A stretch of DNA of 64,000 nucleotides from Methylohalobius sp964654415 (GCA_964654415.1 CAZZIP010000011.1:20854-84853), one strand, 5' to 3'. Shown: positions 23,651 to 32,872, counted from the stretch's first letter. The notes: generated from the sequence alone by a model not told the origin. Translations and numbers: made by a program.

Positions 23651-24822
23651 CAGACGGCTTTTAACCTAGCGATGGCGGTCTGCAAGTTTTCCAGACTGGT
23701 GGCGATGGACAAGCGAAGATGCCCTGGCGCGCCAAAGGCCGATCCCGGCACCAGTGCGATTTCGGCCCGTTCGAGCAGGTATTCGGCCAGTTCTAAATCG
23801 TCTTTGCAGCCTAACCGTGCGATCAATCCGGTGACTTTAGGGAACAGATAAAATGCTCCTTCTGCCGGAAGACACGCGATGCCAGGGATTTGGTTTAACG
23901 CCTCGACCATAAAGTCGTGACGTTGTTTGAACGCTTCGACCATCGGTCGTATACAGCTTTGATCGCCTTCTAGCGCTGCCACCGCCGCTGCCTGCGAGAT
24001 CGAAGCCGGGTTAGAGGTGCTTTGCGACTGGATATTCTTCATCGCGGCGATCAGCTCCTTAGGACCTGCGGCGTAGCCGATGCGCCAGCCAGTCATGGCG
24101 TAGGCCTTAGAAACTCCATTCAAGACGACGGTGCGGTCGTACAGCTCAGGACAGGCGTTGAGGATGTTGGCAAACTCCCCATCCCACAGGATGTGCTCGT
24201 ACATATCGTCGCTGGCGATGAGGACGTGGGGATGGGCGAGCAACACCTGGGCCAGAGCTTTCAGCTCCTCTAGGCTATACACCTTGCCGGTAGGATTGGA
24301 GGGGCTGTTTAATACCAAAAGGCGGGTTTTGGGGGTAATGGCGGCCTCAAGTTGCTCAGGAGTGATCTTGAAGCTTTGCTCCTGGTCGGCTTCGATGAAC
24401 ACCGGGGTAGCATCGGCAAGGAGCACCATATCCGGGTAGGATACCCAATACGGCGCCGGGATGATCACCTCGTCCCCGGAATTCAAAAGCGCCTGAGCTA
24501 GATTGTAAAAACTTTGCTTGCCGCCGCAGGAGACTAAAATTTGCTCAGCTTGGTATTCTAAGCCGTTGTCGCGACGGAACTTTTGAACGATCGCCCGTTT
24601 CAAAGTTGGGATGCCGTCCACCGGCGTGTATTTGGTCATGCCGGCGTAAATGGCTTGGATGGCGGCTTGTTTGATGTGGTCTGGGGTGTCAAAATCAGGC
24701 TCGCCTACTCCTAAGTCGATGACCTTGCGCCCTTGGGCCTTTAACGCGGAAGCTTTAGCGCTCACCGCGAGAGTAGGAGAGGGTTTGATCTTTTGGACGC
24801 GCGCAGAAAGGGAGATTGTCAT
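23644..24822 (-). CDS. aspC: Class I aspartate/aromatic-type aminotransferase
   Basis: 392 aa from ATG 24822 (frame open to 24918, but homology begins MTISLSARVQKIKPSPTLAV). PLP-enzyme motifs are GVGEPDFDTPDHIKQAA, NSPSNPTGKVY, ASDDMYEHI, and the PLP Lys239 in GVSKAYAMTGWRIGY. The sequence is of the aspartate aminotransferase subgroup I-gamma, which makes aspartate or, in some bacteria, aromatic amino acids or prephenate transamination products. Exact substrate uncertain. Divergent from uvrB, 68 bases apart. Confidence 0.85.
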   Translation of the reverse strand: MTISLSARVQKIKPSPTLAVSAKASALKAQGRKVIDLGVGEPDFDTPDHIKQAAIQAIYAGMTKYTPVDGIPTLKRAIVQKFRRDNGLEYQAEQILVSCGGKQSFYNLAQALLNSGDEVIIPAPYWVSYPDMVLLADATPVFIEADQEQSFKITPEQLEAAITPKTRLLVLNSPSNPTGKVYSLEELKALAQVLLAHPHVLIASDDMYEHILWDGEFANILNACPELYDRTVVLNGVSKAYAMTGWRIGYAAGPKELIAAMKNIQSQSTSNPASISQAAAVAALEGDQSCIRPMVEAFKQRHDFMVEALNQIPGIACLPAEGAFYLFPKVTGLIARLGCKDDLELAEYLLERAEIALVPGSAFGAPGHLRLSIATSLENLQTAIARLKAVCH

Positions 24823-24890
24823 AGTTTTCGTTTCAATCCATTCCCAGCAATTAAGCCGGGAAATACCAAAAGTTGTTGAACAGCCGGAAT

Positions 24891-26930
24891 ATGATACCTG
24901 AACGCAAGCGCCCGCCAAATCCTTCTGTGGCGAAAAAATTTAAGCTCCACAGCCCATTCGAGCCAGCTGGCGACCAGCCGGAGGCGATCCGGCAACTGGT
25001 GGAGGGGCTGTGCCACGGCGAACTGCATCAGACGCTCTTGGGAGTCACTGGCTCAGGCAAGACCTTCACCATGGCCCACGTGATCGAGCGCGTCCAACGA
25101 CCGGCGCTGATTTTGGCCCCAAACAAGACGCTCGCCGCTCAACTCTATGGGGAGATGAAGGGCTTTTTTCCCGAAAACGCGGTCGAATACTTTGTTTCCT
25201 ACTACGATTACTACCAGCCCGAGGCCTATCTTCCGGCTTCCGATACTTACATCGAAAAGGACGCCTCGCTCAACGAGCACATCGAGCAGATGCGCCTGTC
25301 GGCGACCAAAGCCCTGCTGGAACGGCGCGACACCGTCATCGTTGCCACTGTCTCCTCAATTTACGGTTTGGGAGAACCGGCTTCCTACTTCCAGATGGTC
25401 TTGCACCTGGTACGCGGCGACCTGATCGACCAGCGCAAAATTCTGCGCCGGCTGGCCGAACTCCAGTACACCCGCAACGACGTAGAGCTTCGGCGCGGCA
25501 CCTTTCGGGTGCGCGGCGAAGTGATCGACATTTTTCCCGCCGAGTCGGAAAAGGAGGCGCTGCGCGTGGAACTGTTCGACGACGAGATCGAGCGCCTGAC
25601 TCTGTTCGATCCGCTCACCGGCGAGGTGATCTCGCCGCTCGCCCGCTATACAGTCTATCCCAAGACCCACTACGTCACCCCGCGCGAGACTTTGCTCAAA
25701 GCGGTCGATTCGATTCGCGAGGAGCTTAGAGAACGCCTTATCGAATTGCGTCGCCAAGGCAAGCTGGTCGAAGCGCAGAGGTTGGAGCAGCGCACTCGCT
25801 TCGACCTGGAGATGATTCTGGAGGTAGGTTACTGCTCGGGGATCGAGAACTATTCGCGCCACCTTTCTGGACGCGCCCCGGGAGAACCGCCGCCGACCCT
25901 GTTCGACTACCTGCCCGAGGACGCCATCGTCTTCATCGACGAAAGCCACGTCACCATCCCGCAACTGCGGGCTATGTATCGAGGCGATCGGTCGCGCAAG
26001 GAAACCCTGGTGAACTACGGTTTCCGCCTGCCTTCGGCTTTGGATAACCGCCCTTTGACGTTTGCCGAATTCGAAGCGCGCGCACCACAGCGGATTTACG
26101 TTTCTGCTACCCCAGGTCCTTACGAGCGCGAGCACTCGGGACGCTTCGTTGAGCAGGTGGTGCGACCCACGGGTTTAGTAGACCCAGAACTCGAAGTCCG
26201 CCCTGCCCTCACCCAGGTGGACGACTTGCTGTCGGAAATCACCGCCAGGGCGGCGCAGAACGAGCGCGTTTTGGTCACTACCCTGACCAAGCGCATGGCC
26301 GAGGACCTGACCGATTATTTAGGCGAACACGGAGTCAAAGTCCGGTATCTTCATTCCGACATTGACACGGTCGAGCGCGTCGAGATCATTCAGGACTTGC
26401 GCAAGGGGGTGTTCGATGCCTTGGTGGGCATCAATTTATTGCGCGAGGGACTCGATCTGCCGGAGGTCTCGCTGGTGGCGATTTTGGACGCCGACAAAGA
26501 AGGCTTTTTGCGTTCCACCGTGGCGCTGATCCAGACTATCGGCCGGGCGGCCCGCCATGTGAACGGCAAGGTGATCCTATATGCCGATCAGATCACGGCT
26601 TCAATGCGCCAGGCGATCGACGAAACCGAGCGCCGCCGGCAAAAGCAGCTCGCCTACAATGCCCGCCACGGTATCACCCCGAGAAGCGCCACGCGCAAGC
26701 TGGACGACATCCTGGAGGTACCGGTGCCGGGACGCGGGAGGCCAGCGAAGGCAAAGGTGGCCGAGGCCAAAGCCCAATATAAGATCACCTCTCCCAAGGA
26801 AGCCGCCAGGATGATCCGGCAGCTCGAGGAGCAGATGTATCGCCATGCGCGCGAGTTGGAGTTCGAGGAGGCGGCGAGGATTCGCGACGAGATCGCCGCT
26901 ATCAAAGCGCGTTTCGCCTTGGCAGGCTGA
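24891..26930 (+). CDS. uvrB: Excinuclease ABC subunit B
   Basis: 679 aa from ATG 24891. P-loop GVTGSGKTFTMAHVIERV, the beta-hairpin region SYYDYYQPEAYLPASDTYIE, IFIDESH-type motif AIVFIDESHVTIPQL, helicase motif VI region QTIGRAARHVNGKVILYAD, and the C-terminal UvrC-binding UVR motif (IRQLEEQMYRHARELEFEEA). UvrB is the damage-verifying helicase-like subunit of nucleotide excision repair in the cytoplasm. Length is normal. No other uvr gene is near. Confidence 0.97.
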   Translation: MIPERKRPPNPSVAKKFKLHSPFEPAGDQPEAIRQLVEGLCHGELHQTLLGVTGSGKTFTMAHVIERVQRPALILAPNKTLAAQLYGEMKGFFPENAVEYFVSYYDYYQPEAYLPASDTYIEKDASLNEHIEQMRLSATKALLERRDTVIVATVSSIYGLGEPASYFQMVLHLVRGDLIDQRKILRRLAELQYTRNDVELRRGTFRVRGEVIDIFPAESEKEALRVELFDDEIERLTLFDPLTGEVISPLARYTVYPKTHYVTPRETLLKAVDSIREELRERLIELRRQGKLVEAQRLEQRTRFDLEMILEVGYCSGIENYSRHLSGRAPGEPPPTLFDYLPEDAIVFIDESHVTIPQLRAMYRGDRSRKETLVNYGFRLPSALDNRPLTFAEFEARAPQRIYVSATPGPYEREHSGRFVEQVVRPTGLVDPELEVRPALTQVDDLLSEITARAAQNERVLVTTLTKRMAEDLTDYLGEHGVKVRYLHSDIDTVERVEIIQDLRKGVFDALVGINLLREGLDLPEVSLVAILDADKEGFLRSTVALIQTIGRAARHVNGKVILYADQITASMRQAIDETERRRQKQLAYNARHGITPRSATRKLDDILEVPVPGRGRPAKAKVAEAKAQYKITSPKEAARMIRQLEEQMYRHARELEFEEAARIRDEIAAIKARFALAG

Positions 26931-27024
26931 ATTTGGAAACTATTTTTGCGACGTGTATCACCTACTGATCCAGAGCACTTGGTTTATTTTTAGGATTCCT
27001 ATCCCATTCAAGGAGGTAATTGTT

Positions 27025-27332
27025 ATGAAAAAGACCTTAGGTTTTGGTGTTCTGGGAGCTATTTTTTGGGCTTGGCAGGCGGCTTTTGCGGCGGTAGACC
27101 TCAATTCCGCTAGCGCCGAGGAAATCGCCGAAGCTTTAAATGGGGTCGGCAAAGTCAAAGCCGAAGCGATTGCGCCGAACGCGCTCAAAACGGCCCGTTC
27201 AAAGATTTAAACGAGGTGGCCGAGAGGGTCAAAGGCATTGGGCCTGCCACCCTCGAGAAAAACAAGGACAACATCGTCTTGGGGACGGCTCCGGCCCAAC
27301 CGGATAATAAGGCCCAAGGCGAGAAAAAATAG
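27025..27332 (+). pseudogene. ComEA-like helix-hairpin-helix protein with frameshift
   Basis: Starts at ATG 27025 behind AGGAGGT. Signal peptide LGFGVLGAIFWAWQAAFAA, then VDLNSASAEEIAEALNGVGK and VKAEAIA, after which the frame runs out at 27210. From about 27173 another frame continues exactly where the family would: RAQNGPFKDLNEVAERVKGI, GPATLEKNKDNIVLG and a charged tail to TAG 27332. One missing base near 27172 (GCGATTG-CGCC) would restore a ComEA-type exported DNA-binding HhH protein of about 102 aa. It may be a true frameshift mutation or a sequencing error. A strong terminator follows. Confidence 0.8.
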
Positions 27333-27351
27333 CTTGTCAAATTCCCTTTGA

Positions 27352-27378
27352 GGCGGGCATGCTAATGCCCGCCTTTTC
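27352..27378 (+). terminator. Rho-independent terminator
   Basis: GGCGGGCAT (27352-27360), loop GCTA, ATGCCCGCC (27365-27373), then TTTTCATTTTT. A perfect 9-bp stem after the ComEA-like gene and before cysC. Confidence 0.9.
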
Positions 27379-27393
27379 ATTTTTAAATCTCGC

Positions 27394-28035
27394 ATGAACA
27401 AACACATCCGCTGGCACCACGCCACCGTGGCCCGCAGGGACCGCGAGCGGCTCAACGGCCACCGAAGCTTTATTCTATGGTTCACCGGCCTGTCCGGAGC
27501 GGGAAAATCCACCCTCGCCCATCGGGTCGAGGAACTCCTGTACCTTCGCGGCTGCCGCACCTATGTGTTCGACGGCGACAACGTCCGCCACGGCCTATGC
27601 GCCGATTTGGGCTTTAGCCCTGAAGATCGGCACGAGAACATCCGCCGCATCGGCGAGATGAGCAAGCTGTTCATCGATGCCGGAGTCATCGCCTTGACCG
27701 CATTTATCTCTCCCTTCCGCCGTGACCGGCAATTGGTACGCTCGCTGGTCGAGCCGGGCGACTTTATCGAAATCTACTGTAATGCTCCCCTAGAAATATG
27801 CGAAAAGCGCGACGTCAAAGGGCTGTACCAAAAAGCCAGGCGCGGGGAGATCAAGGAGTTTACCGGCATCTCTTCCCCTTACGAGCCTCCCGAGAATCCC
27901 GAGATCGTCGTCAACACCGGTACCGATCCTTTGGATACTTGCGCCCGCCAGATTTTGGATTACTTAGAGAAAAACCATAAAATTGCACTGGTACCGGAAG
28001 CCGAACAACGTTGGGAGTGGGTCCGTGAAAATTAA
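27394..28035 (+). CDS. cysC: Adenylyl-sulfate kinase
   Basis: 213 aa. P-loop GLSGAGKSTLAHRVEELLY, then FDGDNVRHGLCADLGFSPED, IALTAFISPFRRDRQ and GLYQKARRGEIKEFTGISSPYE are the APS-kinase signature. CysC phosphorylates adenosine phosphosulfate to PAPS, for sulfate reduction or sulfation. No cysD/N or cysH is nearby. Instead galU overlaps its end by 11 bases, so a role in sulfated-polysaccharide or lipid precursor supply is possible but only inferred. The start lies 21 bases after the terminator stem. Confidence 0.93.
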   Translation: MNKHIRWHHATVARRDRERLNGHRSFILWFTGLSGAGKSTLAHRVEELLYLRGCRTYVFDGDNVRHGLCADLGFSPEDRHENIRRIGEMSKLFIDAGVIALTAFISPFRRDRQLVRSLVEPGDFIEIYCNAPLEICEKRDVKGLYQKARRGEIKEFTGISSPYEPPENPEIVVNTGTDPLDTCARQILDYLEKNHKIALVPEAEQRWEWVREN

Positions 28036-28888
28036 CAAAGCTGTCTTTCCCGTCGCCGGCCTTGGGACGCGATTTCTGCCCGCCACCAAGGCCAGTCCCA
28101 AAGAGATGCTGCCGATCGTGGATAAGCCGCTTATCCAATACGCGGTCGAAGAGGCCGCTGCTGCCGGAATAGAACTTATGGTGTTTGTTACCGGCCGGAC
28201 CAAAAACGCCATCGCCGACCACTTCGACAAGGCGTATGAGCTGGAAACCGAGCTTAAGAGCCGCGGTAACTTGAAAAAGCTGGAGTTGGTCAAAAATATC
28301 CCTCCTCCCGGGGTCAACTGCGTGTACATTCGCCAGGCCGAGGCGTTAGGGCTGGGCCATGCGGTCTTATGTGCCAAGCCGGTGGTCGGCAACGAGCCGT
28401 TTGCGGTACTGCTCGCCGACGACTTGATCGAGAACGGCGGCTGCCTTAAAGAAATGGTAGAGATCTATCAATCCCACGGCCGCTCGGTGATCGCAGTGGA
28501 GGAAGTCCCGCCCGAAGCAACCGAAAGCTACGGCATCGTCGCCATCTCTCAGATGGAAGGCAACGTGGCCAGGATCGAGAAAATCGTAGAAAAGCCCAAA
28601 CCCGATCAGGCCCCTTCCAACCTGGGGGTGGTGGGCCGCTATATCCTGACGCCCAAGATCTTTGAACTGTTAGAAACCGTCGGTCGCGGCGCCGGCGGCG
28701 AGATCCAGCTCACCGACGCGATCGCCAAGCTTCTTGAGTGCGAACTGGTGTATGCGTATCGACTCAAGAAAAAGCGCTATGATTGCGGCTCAAAACTGGG
28801 GTATCTGGAAGCCACCGTAGATCACGCCCTGCACCATCCGGAAGTGGCAGAAGGCTTTCGGGCTTATCTTAAGAGTTTGGACCTTTGA
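28025..28888 (+). CDS. galU: UTP-glucose-1-phosphate uridylyltransferase
   Basis: 287 aa from GTG 28025, inside the end of cysC. Nucleotidyltransferase motifs KAVFPVAGLGTRFLPATKA and SPKEMLPIVDKPLIQYAVEE bind UTP; LGLGHAVLCAKP, FAVLLADDLIE (metal Asp) and IVEKPKPDQAPSNLGVVGRY follow as in GalU. It makes UDP-glucose in the cytoplasm, a donor usable by OpgD-related glucan synthesis, the DUF4912 glycosyltransferase, or the TreT-like enzyme in this window. Confidence 0.95.
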   Translation: MKINKAVFPVAGLGTRFLPATKASPKEMLPIVDKPLIQYAVEEAAAAGIELMVFVTGRTKNAIADHFDKAYELETELKSRGNLKKLELVKNIPPPGVNCVYIRQAEALGLGHAVLCAKPVVGNEPFAVLLADDLIENGGCLKEMVEIYQSHGRSVIAVEEVPPEATESYGIVAISQMEGNVARIEKIVEKPKPDQAPSNLGVVGRYILTPKIFELLETVGRGAGGEIQLTDAIAKLLECELVYAYRLKKKRYDCGSKLGYLEATVDHALHHPEVAEGFRAYLKSLDL

Positions 28889-29136
28889 GGCTAGCATCCC
28901 AGCACAAAATCTGGATAAACGCCTGCTGGCTTTATCTGCGAATCTGGTGGGTAAGATCCGACGGCCAGCTTTATACCCAGCCGCAATTTGCAAGACCACA
29001 CGCCTTAGCCGTTTCTTTGCTAGAAGTTGCAAGCAGGCAAATGGGTAGTCAGCGGCCCACTATAGCTCGTATAGGCAAGTGGCGAATAATGTGTTATTTT
29101 TGGAACTCCTTTCGAAAAAATATAGAGGAAACTGCA

Positions 29137-29298
29137 ATGAAACGTTGGTTCTTGGTTTTTGTTTTTGGCCTCATCCTAGGAGTGACTGCATGCGGTAAAA
29201 AAGAAGAGCAAAAGCCGGCACCGGCCGCTCCTGAACAACCAGCGGCTCCCGAACAACCGGCAACCCCGACTCCGCCGGCTCCTGCCCCGGGTCAATAA
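29137..29298 (+). CDS. Small Pro/Ala-rich lipoprotein
   Basis: 53 aa, ATG 29137 with GAGGAA upstream. Signal FVFGLILGVTACGKKEE ends in a lipobox Cys. The rest is a repeat of PAAPEQPA-like units, a flexible extended linker with no folded domain. The function is unknown; such short lipoproteins are common outer- or inner-membrane surface tethers. A hairpin follows 6 bases after the stop. The 248 bases before the gene hold no other ORF of note. Confidence 0.65.
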   Translation: MKRWFLVFVFGLILGVTACGKKEEQKPAPAAPEQPAAPEQPATPTPPAPAPGQ

Positions 29299-29304
29299 CT
29301 TCAA

Positions 29305-29331
29305 AGCCGCTGCCTTCAAAAGGCAGCGGCT
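29305..29331 (+). terminator. Hairpin terminator after small lipoprotein
   Basis: AGCCGCTGCCTT (29305-29316), loop CAAA, AGGCAGCGGCT (29321-29331): an 11-bp perfect stem, followed by only a weak T-poor tail. Confidence 0.6.
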
Positions 29332-29519
29332 ATCTCTCACCCCTCATTGGCTTGCCCGCCTCTTTGGGATTCTCCCTGCGGGCATGTTGTTTATGTGTGT
29401 CATTTCGAGCACCCACTGTGGCATATCCCGCAGTCTTGCTTGGTATAGGCTCAGACTGCAATCTAATCTCGTTTAGATAAGACAGCAGGGCGCTGGTTGG
29501 CGGTGGTAGTTGGGGTCCA

Positions 29520-29755
29520 GCTTCAATCCCACCAGCGCCCCGGGCTCTGCCTTCGCCCTGCCCTCCACAGCTACCCACTATACCGCCGCACTCAAAGCCA
29601 TCTTGAGCCTGCAGCCCCAAAAAACCTAAGGTGCGGCTCTCCGACAACGGCAGAAAGTTTGAGGCTAGCTTCGCCCATCTCCCAGTCGGGCATGATATCG
29701 GCCGCTGGGACAACTACTCTGCCAACACTAACCCGATCGCTAAAAGTGGTGGACT
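29520..29755 (+). pseudogene. DDE (rve-type) transposase remnant
   Basis: Plus-strand frames give ALPSTATHYTAALKAILSLQ, and after a stop/frame change at about 29630, VRLSDNGRKFEASFAHLP. The S-DNG-x-x-F motif is the second catalytic Asp region of IS481/IS3-type integrase-core transposases, and the preceding helix is typical too. No start, no third catalytic Glu and no inverted repeats are seen. Family assignment below the rve fold is not possible. Confidence 0.4.
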
Positions 29756-29769
29756 TATACTACACGACC

Positions 29770-29800
29770 TTGACTTGGAGCCGACCAATGGCGATATACT
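29770..29800 (+). promoter_or_regulatory. Candidate promoter of the metal-efflux operon
   Basis: TTGACT (29770-29775) and TATACT (29795-29800) are separated by 19 bases. A 19-20 base spacer is the hallmark of promoters activated by MerR-family metal sensors such as CueR. A short dyad TTGG-N6-CCAA (29775-29788) lies in the spacer but is off centre. No regulator gene is adjacent. Confidence 0.35.
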
Positions 29801-29830
29801 TAGCTCAGTTTTTTCTTCTAGCTCGGTGTC

Positions 29831-30226
29831 GTGGTAGGGTTTTGGTCTGCTGCTCTTCGAGTCTGGTTGGCGGTTTTGCTAGCGTTGTCGGGATACTGGC
29901 AGCCAGGCTTTATAGGCGGCTGGAGTCTGCAGACTTCAGGCGATCACCGCAGCGGTGTCAGCCAAGCGCTGTCCCATGATGCGTCCTGCACCACTTCAAC
30001 TGGCTCGACAGCGGCCGATTCCTCCCACACGTGCCCTCATTGTGCCCCGGCTTGTACCGCTCTCTATGGCTCCTGCAGCGCTAGCTGTTGTGCCGTGGCA
30101 CCTTCTTGTTTCGTGGTGATTTCGCCTCAACCCTCGGCCGCTGAATACTTCGTCGAGCCGCTAGGAGTCATTCCTAGAGTTTTCCTTCCCCCGCCTTCCA
30201 GACCACCCCAATTCTTGAATCTGTAA
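29831..30226 (+). CDS. Cys-rich exported small protein ahead of efflux operon (DUF2946-like)
   Basis: 131 aa from GTG 29831. An N-terminal hydrophobic segment (LRVWLAVLLALSGYW) is followed by a His/Cys-rich middle: SHTCPHCAPACTALYGSC, then SASCCAVAPSC, in all eight or nine cysteines, and a Pro-rich C-terminus PRVFLPPPSRPPQFL. This layout resembles small DUF2946/CopL-like proteins found at the head of copper and silver efflux operons, although residue-level similarity is low. It may bind or buffer metal in the periplasm. No clear ribosome site precedes the GTG. Confidence 0.5.
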   Translation: MVGFWSAALRVWLAVLLALSGYWQPGFIGGWSLQTSGDHRSGVSQALSHDASCTTSTGSTAADSSHTCPHCAPACTALYGSCSASCCAVAPSCFVVISPQPSAAEYFVEPLGVIPRVFLPPPSRPPQFLNL

Positions 30227-30299
30227 GCGACGGATTCAGGCGCTGCCTAAAGAGCAGCGGGCTTCAAACCGAGTTGACTTTCTTTAAGCGGAGCTTTCC

Positions 30300-31613
30300 A
30301 TGTTTAGATACCAATGCTGGCTATCTGCCGGCTTGGCCTTGGGTCTTGGCTTGGCAACGGCTGGGACCACAGACCCTGCCACACCAGACCCAGCGCCACT
30401 TACCTTGACAGCGGCGCTTAAGCAGGCCGAGCGCAAAAACCCTTCGCTTGCCGCCATCCGCGCTCGCTATGAAGCACTCAAGGCGATTCCCCCACAGGAG
30501 GGGAGCCTGCCGGATCCGGAGATCAGCTTCAGCGCCATGAGCCTGCCGGTCGATACTTTTAACATCGACCAGGAAGACATGACTCAACTCCAGTTCGGCA
30601 TCAGCCAAAGGCTTCCCTTTCCCGGCAAGTTGAGCCTCAAAGAGGAAGCCGCCGAGTGGGAGGTACAGGCCGCAGGCGAAGACGTTCAGGAACTTAAGCT
30701 CAAGCTCCTGCGCGACGTAGAGGTGCGCTGGTGGCGGCTGTTTTACCTCGATCGGGCGCTCAGCATCGTCGCCGCCAATCAGGATTTGCTGCGCCAGTTC
30801 GTCGAAATCGCCAAAACCCGCTACACCGTCGGCCAAGGACTGCAGCAGGACGTGCTGTTGGCGCAGTTGGAATCCTCGCGTTTGCTGGACCTGCGCTTGC
30901 AGCTGGAAGGCTCGCGGGGGCAGGAGGTCGCCCGCTTGAACGCTCTGCTCGACCGCCCCGCCGATACTTCCATCCAGCTTCCAGCCGAGGTGGAAAAGAG
31001 CTTGCCCGAGCCGCTTGAAGAGGCGCAGCTTTTTATCCGCGCCGAAAAGGCCAGGCCGATCCTGGCCAAGCTAAGCAAACAGATCGAGGCGGCCAAAACC
31101 CGAGTCGAACTGGCCAGAAAGGAGTTTTTGCCCGATTTCAACGTGGGCGCTTTCTATGGCTTTCGCCAGGGTCAGACCCCGGATGGCAAAAGCCGCCCCG
31201 ATTTTCTCACTTTGAGCCTGAGCATGAATGTGCCTTTGTATTTCGCCACCAAGCAGGCTAAAGCGGTGGACCAGAAAACAAGCGAACTTTGGCGCGCGCA
31301 ATTTGCCTGGCAGGATGCATGGAACCGGGTGCGGGCTGAGATTTCCGCCGCCCTGGCCGATTACCGCCGCGCCCGCGAGCAGGCGGTTTTGTTCGATAAG
31401 GGCATCCTCCCCCAGGCGCGCCAGACAGTCGCCTCAATGCTCGTCGGCTACCAGGTAGGAAAAGTCGACTTCCTCAACCTGGTATCAGCGCAGATCACCC
31501 TTTACAACTATGAGGTCCGCTACTTCAAAACTTTGACCCAAGCCAGGCAGGCGCTCGCCAAGCTCAAGGCAGCCGTCGGCGGGAAAATCGAGGAGAAGCA
31601 CAATGCCGAGTAA
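30300..31613 (+). CDS. cusC: TolC-family outer-membrane efflux protein, CusC-like
   Basis: 437 aa with an N-terminal signal (LSAGLALGLGLATAG). Two TolC repeats are visible: LTAALKQAERKNPSLAAIRA opens the first, LLRDVEVRWWRLFYLDRAL and TVGQGLQQDVLLAQLE follow; the second ends with VGKVDFLNLVSAQITLYNYE. PDPEISFSAMSLPVDTFNID and QRLPFPGKL are typical of the heavy-metal CusC/CzcC type. It forms the outer-membrane exit of the tripartite pump whose adaptor and RND genes follow; it overlaps the adaptor by 11 bases. Confidence 0.88.
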   Translation: MFRYQCWLSAGLALGLGLATAGTTDPATPDPAPLTLTAALKQAERKNPSLAAIRARYEALKAIPPQEGSLPDPEISFSAMSLPVDTFNIDQEDMTQLQFGISQRLPFPGKLSLKEEAAEWEVQAAGEDVQELKLKLLRDVEVRWWRLFYLDRALSIVAANQDLLRQFVEIAKTRYTVGQGLQQDVLLAQLESSRLLDLRLQLEGSRGQEVARLNALLDRPADTSIQLPAEVEKSLPEPLEEAQLFIRAEKARPILAKLSKQIEAAKTRVELARKEFLPDFNVGAFYGFRQGQTPDGKSRPDFLTLSLSMNVPLYFATKQAKAVDQKTSELWRAQFAWQDAWNRVRAEISAALADYRRAREQAVLFDKGILPQARQTVASMLVGYQVGKVDFLNLVSAQITLYNYEVRYFKTLTQARQALAKLKAAVGGKIEEKHNAE

Positions 31614-32865
31614 GTGGATCGCGATTTCCCTGCTCGCCTTAAGTCTAGGGATCGGTTCGGGCTACTTCCTGGCGCTTAAGTATGGCGCAAAACCTAAAGC
31701 TGAGGACGAATGCGAGCCGCTTTTTTATCGCCATCCGATGAATCCGGCTGTCACCTCCAAGACCCCGGCCAAAGACGAGATGGGAATGGACTATGTCCCG
31801 GTTTATCCCGAAAGTTGCCGGCAAGCCCCGCTCGAGCACGCTGAATCTCCCCACACCCTGACCATCCCTCTTGAGCGGCTGCAGGAAATCGGGGTCCGCT
31901 TCGAGATCGCCCAAAAGCGTCCCCTCACGCGCACGATTCGAACCGTAGGACGAGTAGCAATCGATGAACGTAAGCTCGCCAACGTCACCCTCAAGATCGA
32001 GGGCTGGGTCGATAAACTGTACGTGAGCGCAGTGGGCGATCGCGTCAGACAAGGCCAGGTGCTGTTCACCCTCTACAGCCCGCAGTTGGTCGCCACCCAA
32101 CAGGAATACTTAACCGCCTGGCGCAACGTGCAGGAACTTGAGAAAAGCCCGTTCTCCCAGATCGCCCAAGGCGCCAAGGCACTCCTAGAAGCGACCCGGG
32201 CGCGCTTCATCCTGTGGGATATCCCTGAATACCACATCCAAGACCTAGAGCGCACTGGCAAGGTGTTAAAAACCCTACCCATCCACGCTCCGATCAGCGG
32301 CACGGTGATCGAGCGCAAGGTGCTCGCCGGAATGTACGTCAAGCCTGGCGACCCGCTCTATACCATCGCCGATTTAAGCTCGATCTGGGTGGTAGCAGAC
32401 ATTTACGAATACGAACTGCCTTTGATCCAAATCGGGCAAATCGCCGATGTGACGCTCTCTTATGATCCCACGACCCACTTTAAAGCGCAGGTCGACTTCA
32501 TTTACCCCACCTTAGACCCCAACACGCGCACCGCCAAGGTGCGCTTCAAGCTCGCCAACCCGGAAGAAAAACTCAAGCCGGACATGTACGCCAACGTCGA
32601 GCTGAAAGTTCCCTTAGGGGTGCGCCTTGCGGTGCCCAAGGACGCGGTGCTGGAGACCGGGGAGCGCAAAATCCTCTTCATCCACCACGGCGGCGGCAGG
32701 CTGGAGTGGCGAAACGTCACCACCGGCCTGCGCGCCGAGGATTGGGTAGAGGTCACCTCTGGCCTTAGCGAAGGCGAGCACGTGGTCACTTCAGCCACTT
32801 TCCTCATCGACTCGGAAAGCCAGCTCAAAGCGGCTGTGGACGGCATGGCGGGAATGCAGCATTGA
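31603..32865 (+). CDS. cusB: RND periplasmic adaptor with heavy-metal-binding domain, CusB-like
   Basis: 420 aa. Signal anchor ISLLALSLGIGSGYFLALKY, then a heavy-metal-binding module YRHPMNPAVTSKTPAKDEMG ending MDYVPVYPE (residues about 42-66; the H-P-M and D-E-M-G-M-D pattern binds Cu/Ag in related proteins). Then the membrane-fusion core: VGRVAIDERKLANVTLKIEG, an alpha-hairpin region, LPIHAPISGTVIERKVLAGM and a beta-barrel ending VTSGLSEGEHVVTSATFLID. It links the RND pump to the TolC-like exit. Next gene begins 7 bases later. Confidence 0.9.
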   Translation: MPSKWIAISLLALSLGIGSGYFLALKYGAKPKAEDECEPLFYRHPMNPAVTSKTPAKDEMGMDYVPVYPESCRQAPLEHAESPHTLTIPLERLQEIGVRFEIAQKRPLTRTIRTVGRVAIDERKLANVTLKIEGWVDKLYVSAVGDRVRQGQVLFTLYSPQLVATQQEYLTAWRNVQELEKSPFSQIAQGAKALLEATRARFILWDIPEYHIQDLERTGKVLKTLPIHAPISGTVIERKVLAGMYVKPGDPLYTIADLSSIWVVADIYEYELPLIQIGQIADVTLSYDPTTHFKAQVDFIYPTLDPNTRTAKVRFKLANPEEKLKPDMYANVELKVPLGVRLAVPKDAVLETGERKILFIHHGGGRLEWRNVTTGLRAEDWVEVTSGLSEGEHVVTSATFLIDSESQLKAAVDGMAGMQH

Positions 32866-32872
32866 GGGACAG

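Larger units (their letters stand above)
29332..29830. other. Gap with repeat half-element and transposase debris
   Basis: About 500 bp without an intact gene. It contains GTGTCATTTCGAG near 29396 (half of the 1742-1817 type element), a degraded DDE-transposase-like stretch (listed separately), and a promoter-like pair before 29801. The minus-strand ORF across most of it is Gly/Arg/Pro-rich and looks like an antisense artefact. Confidence 0.5.

Noticed and set aside
25356..26135. 259-codon minus-strand frame inside uvrB
   Set aside because: Antisense shadow of a fully recognisable uvrB.
29330..29713. 127-codon minus-strand frame in the gap before the efflux operon
   Set aside because: Gly/Arg/Pro composition and overlap with a transposase-like sense remnant; no support as a gene.
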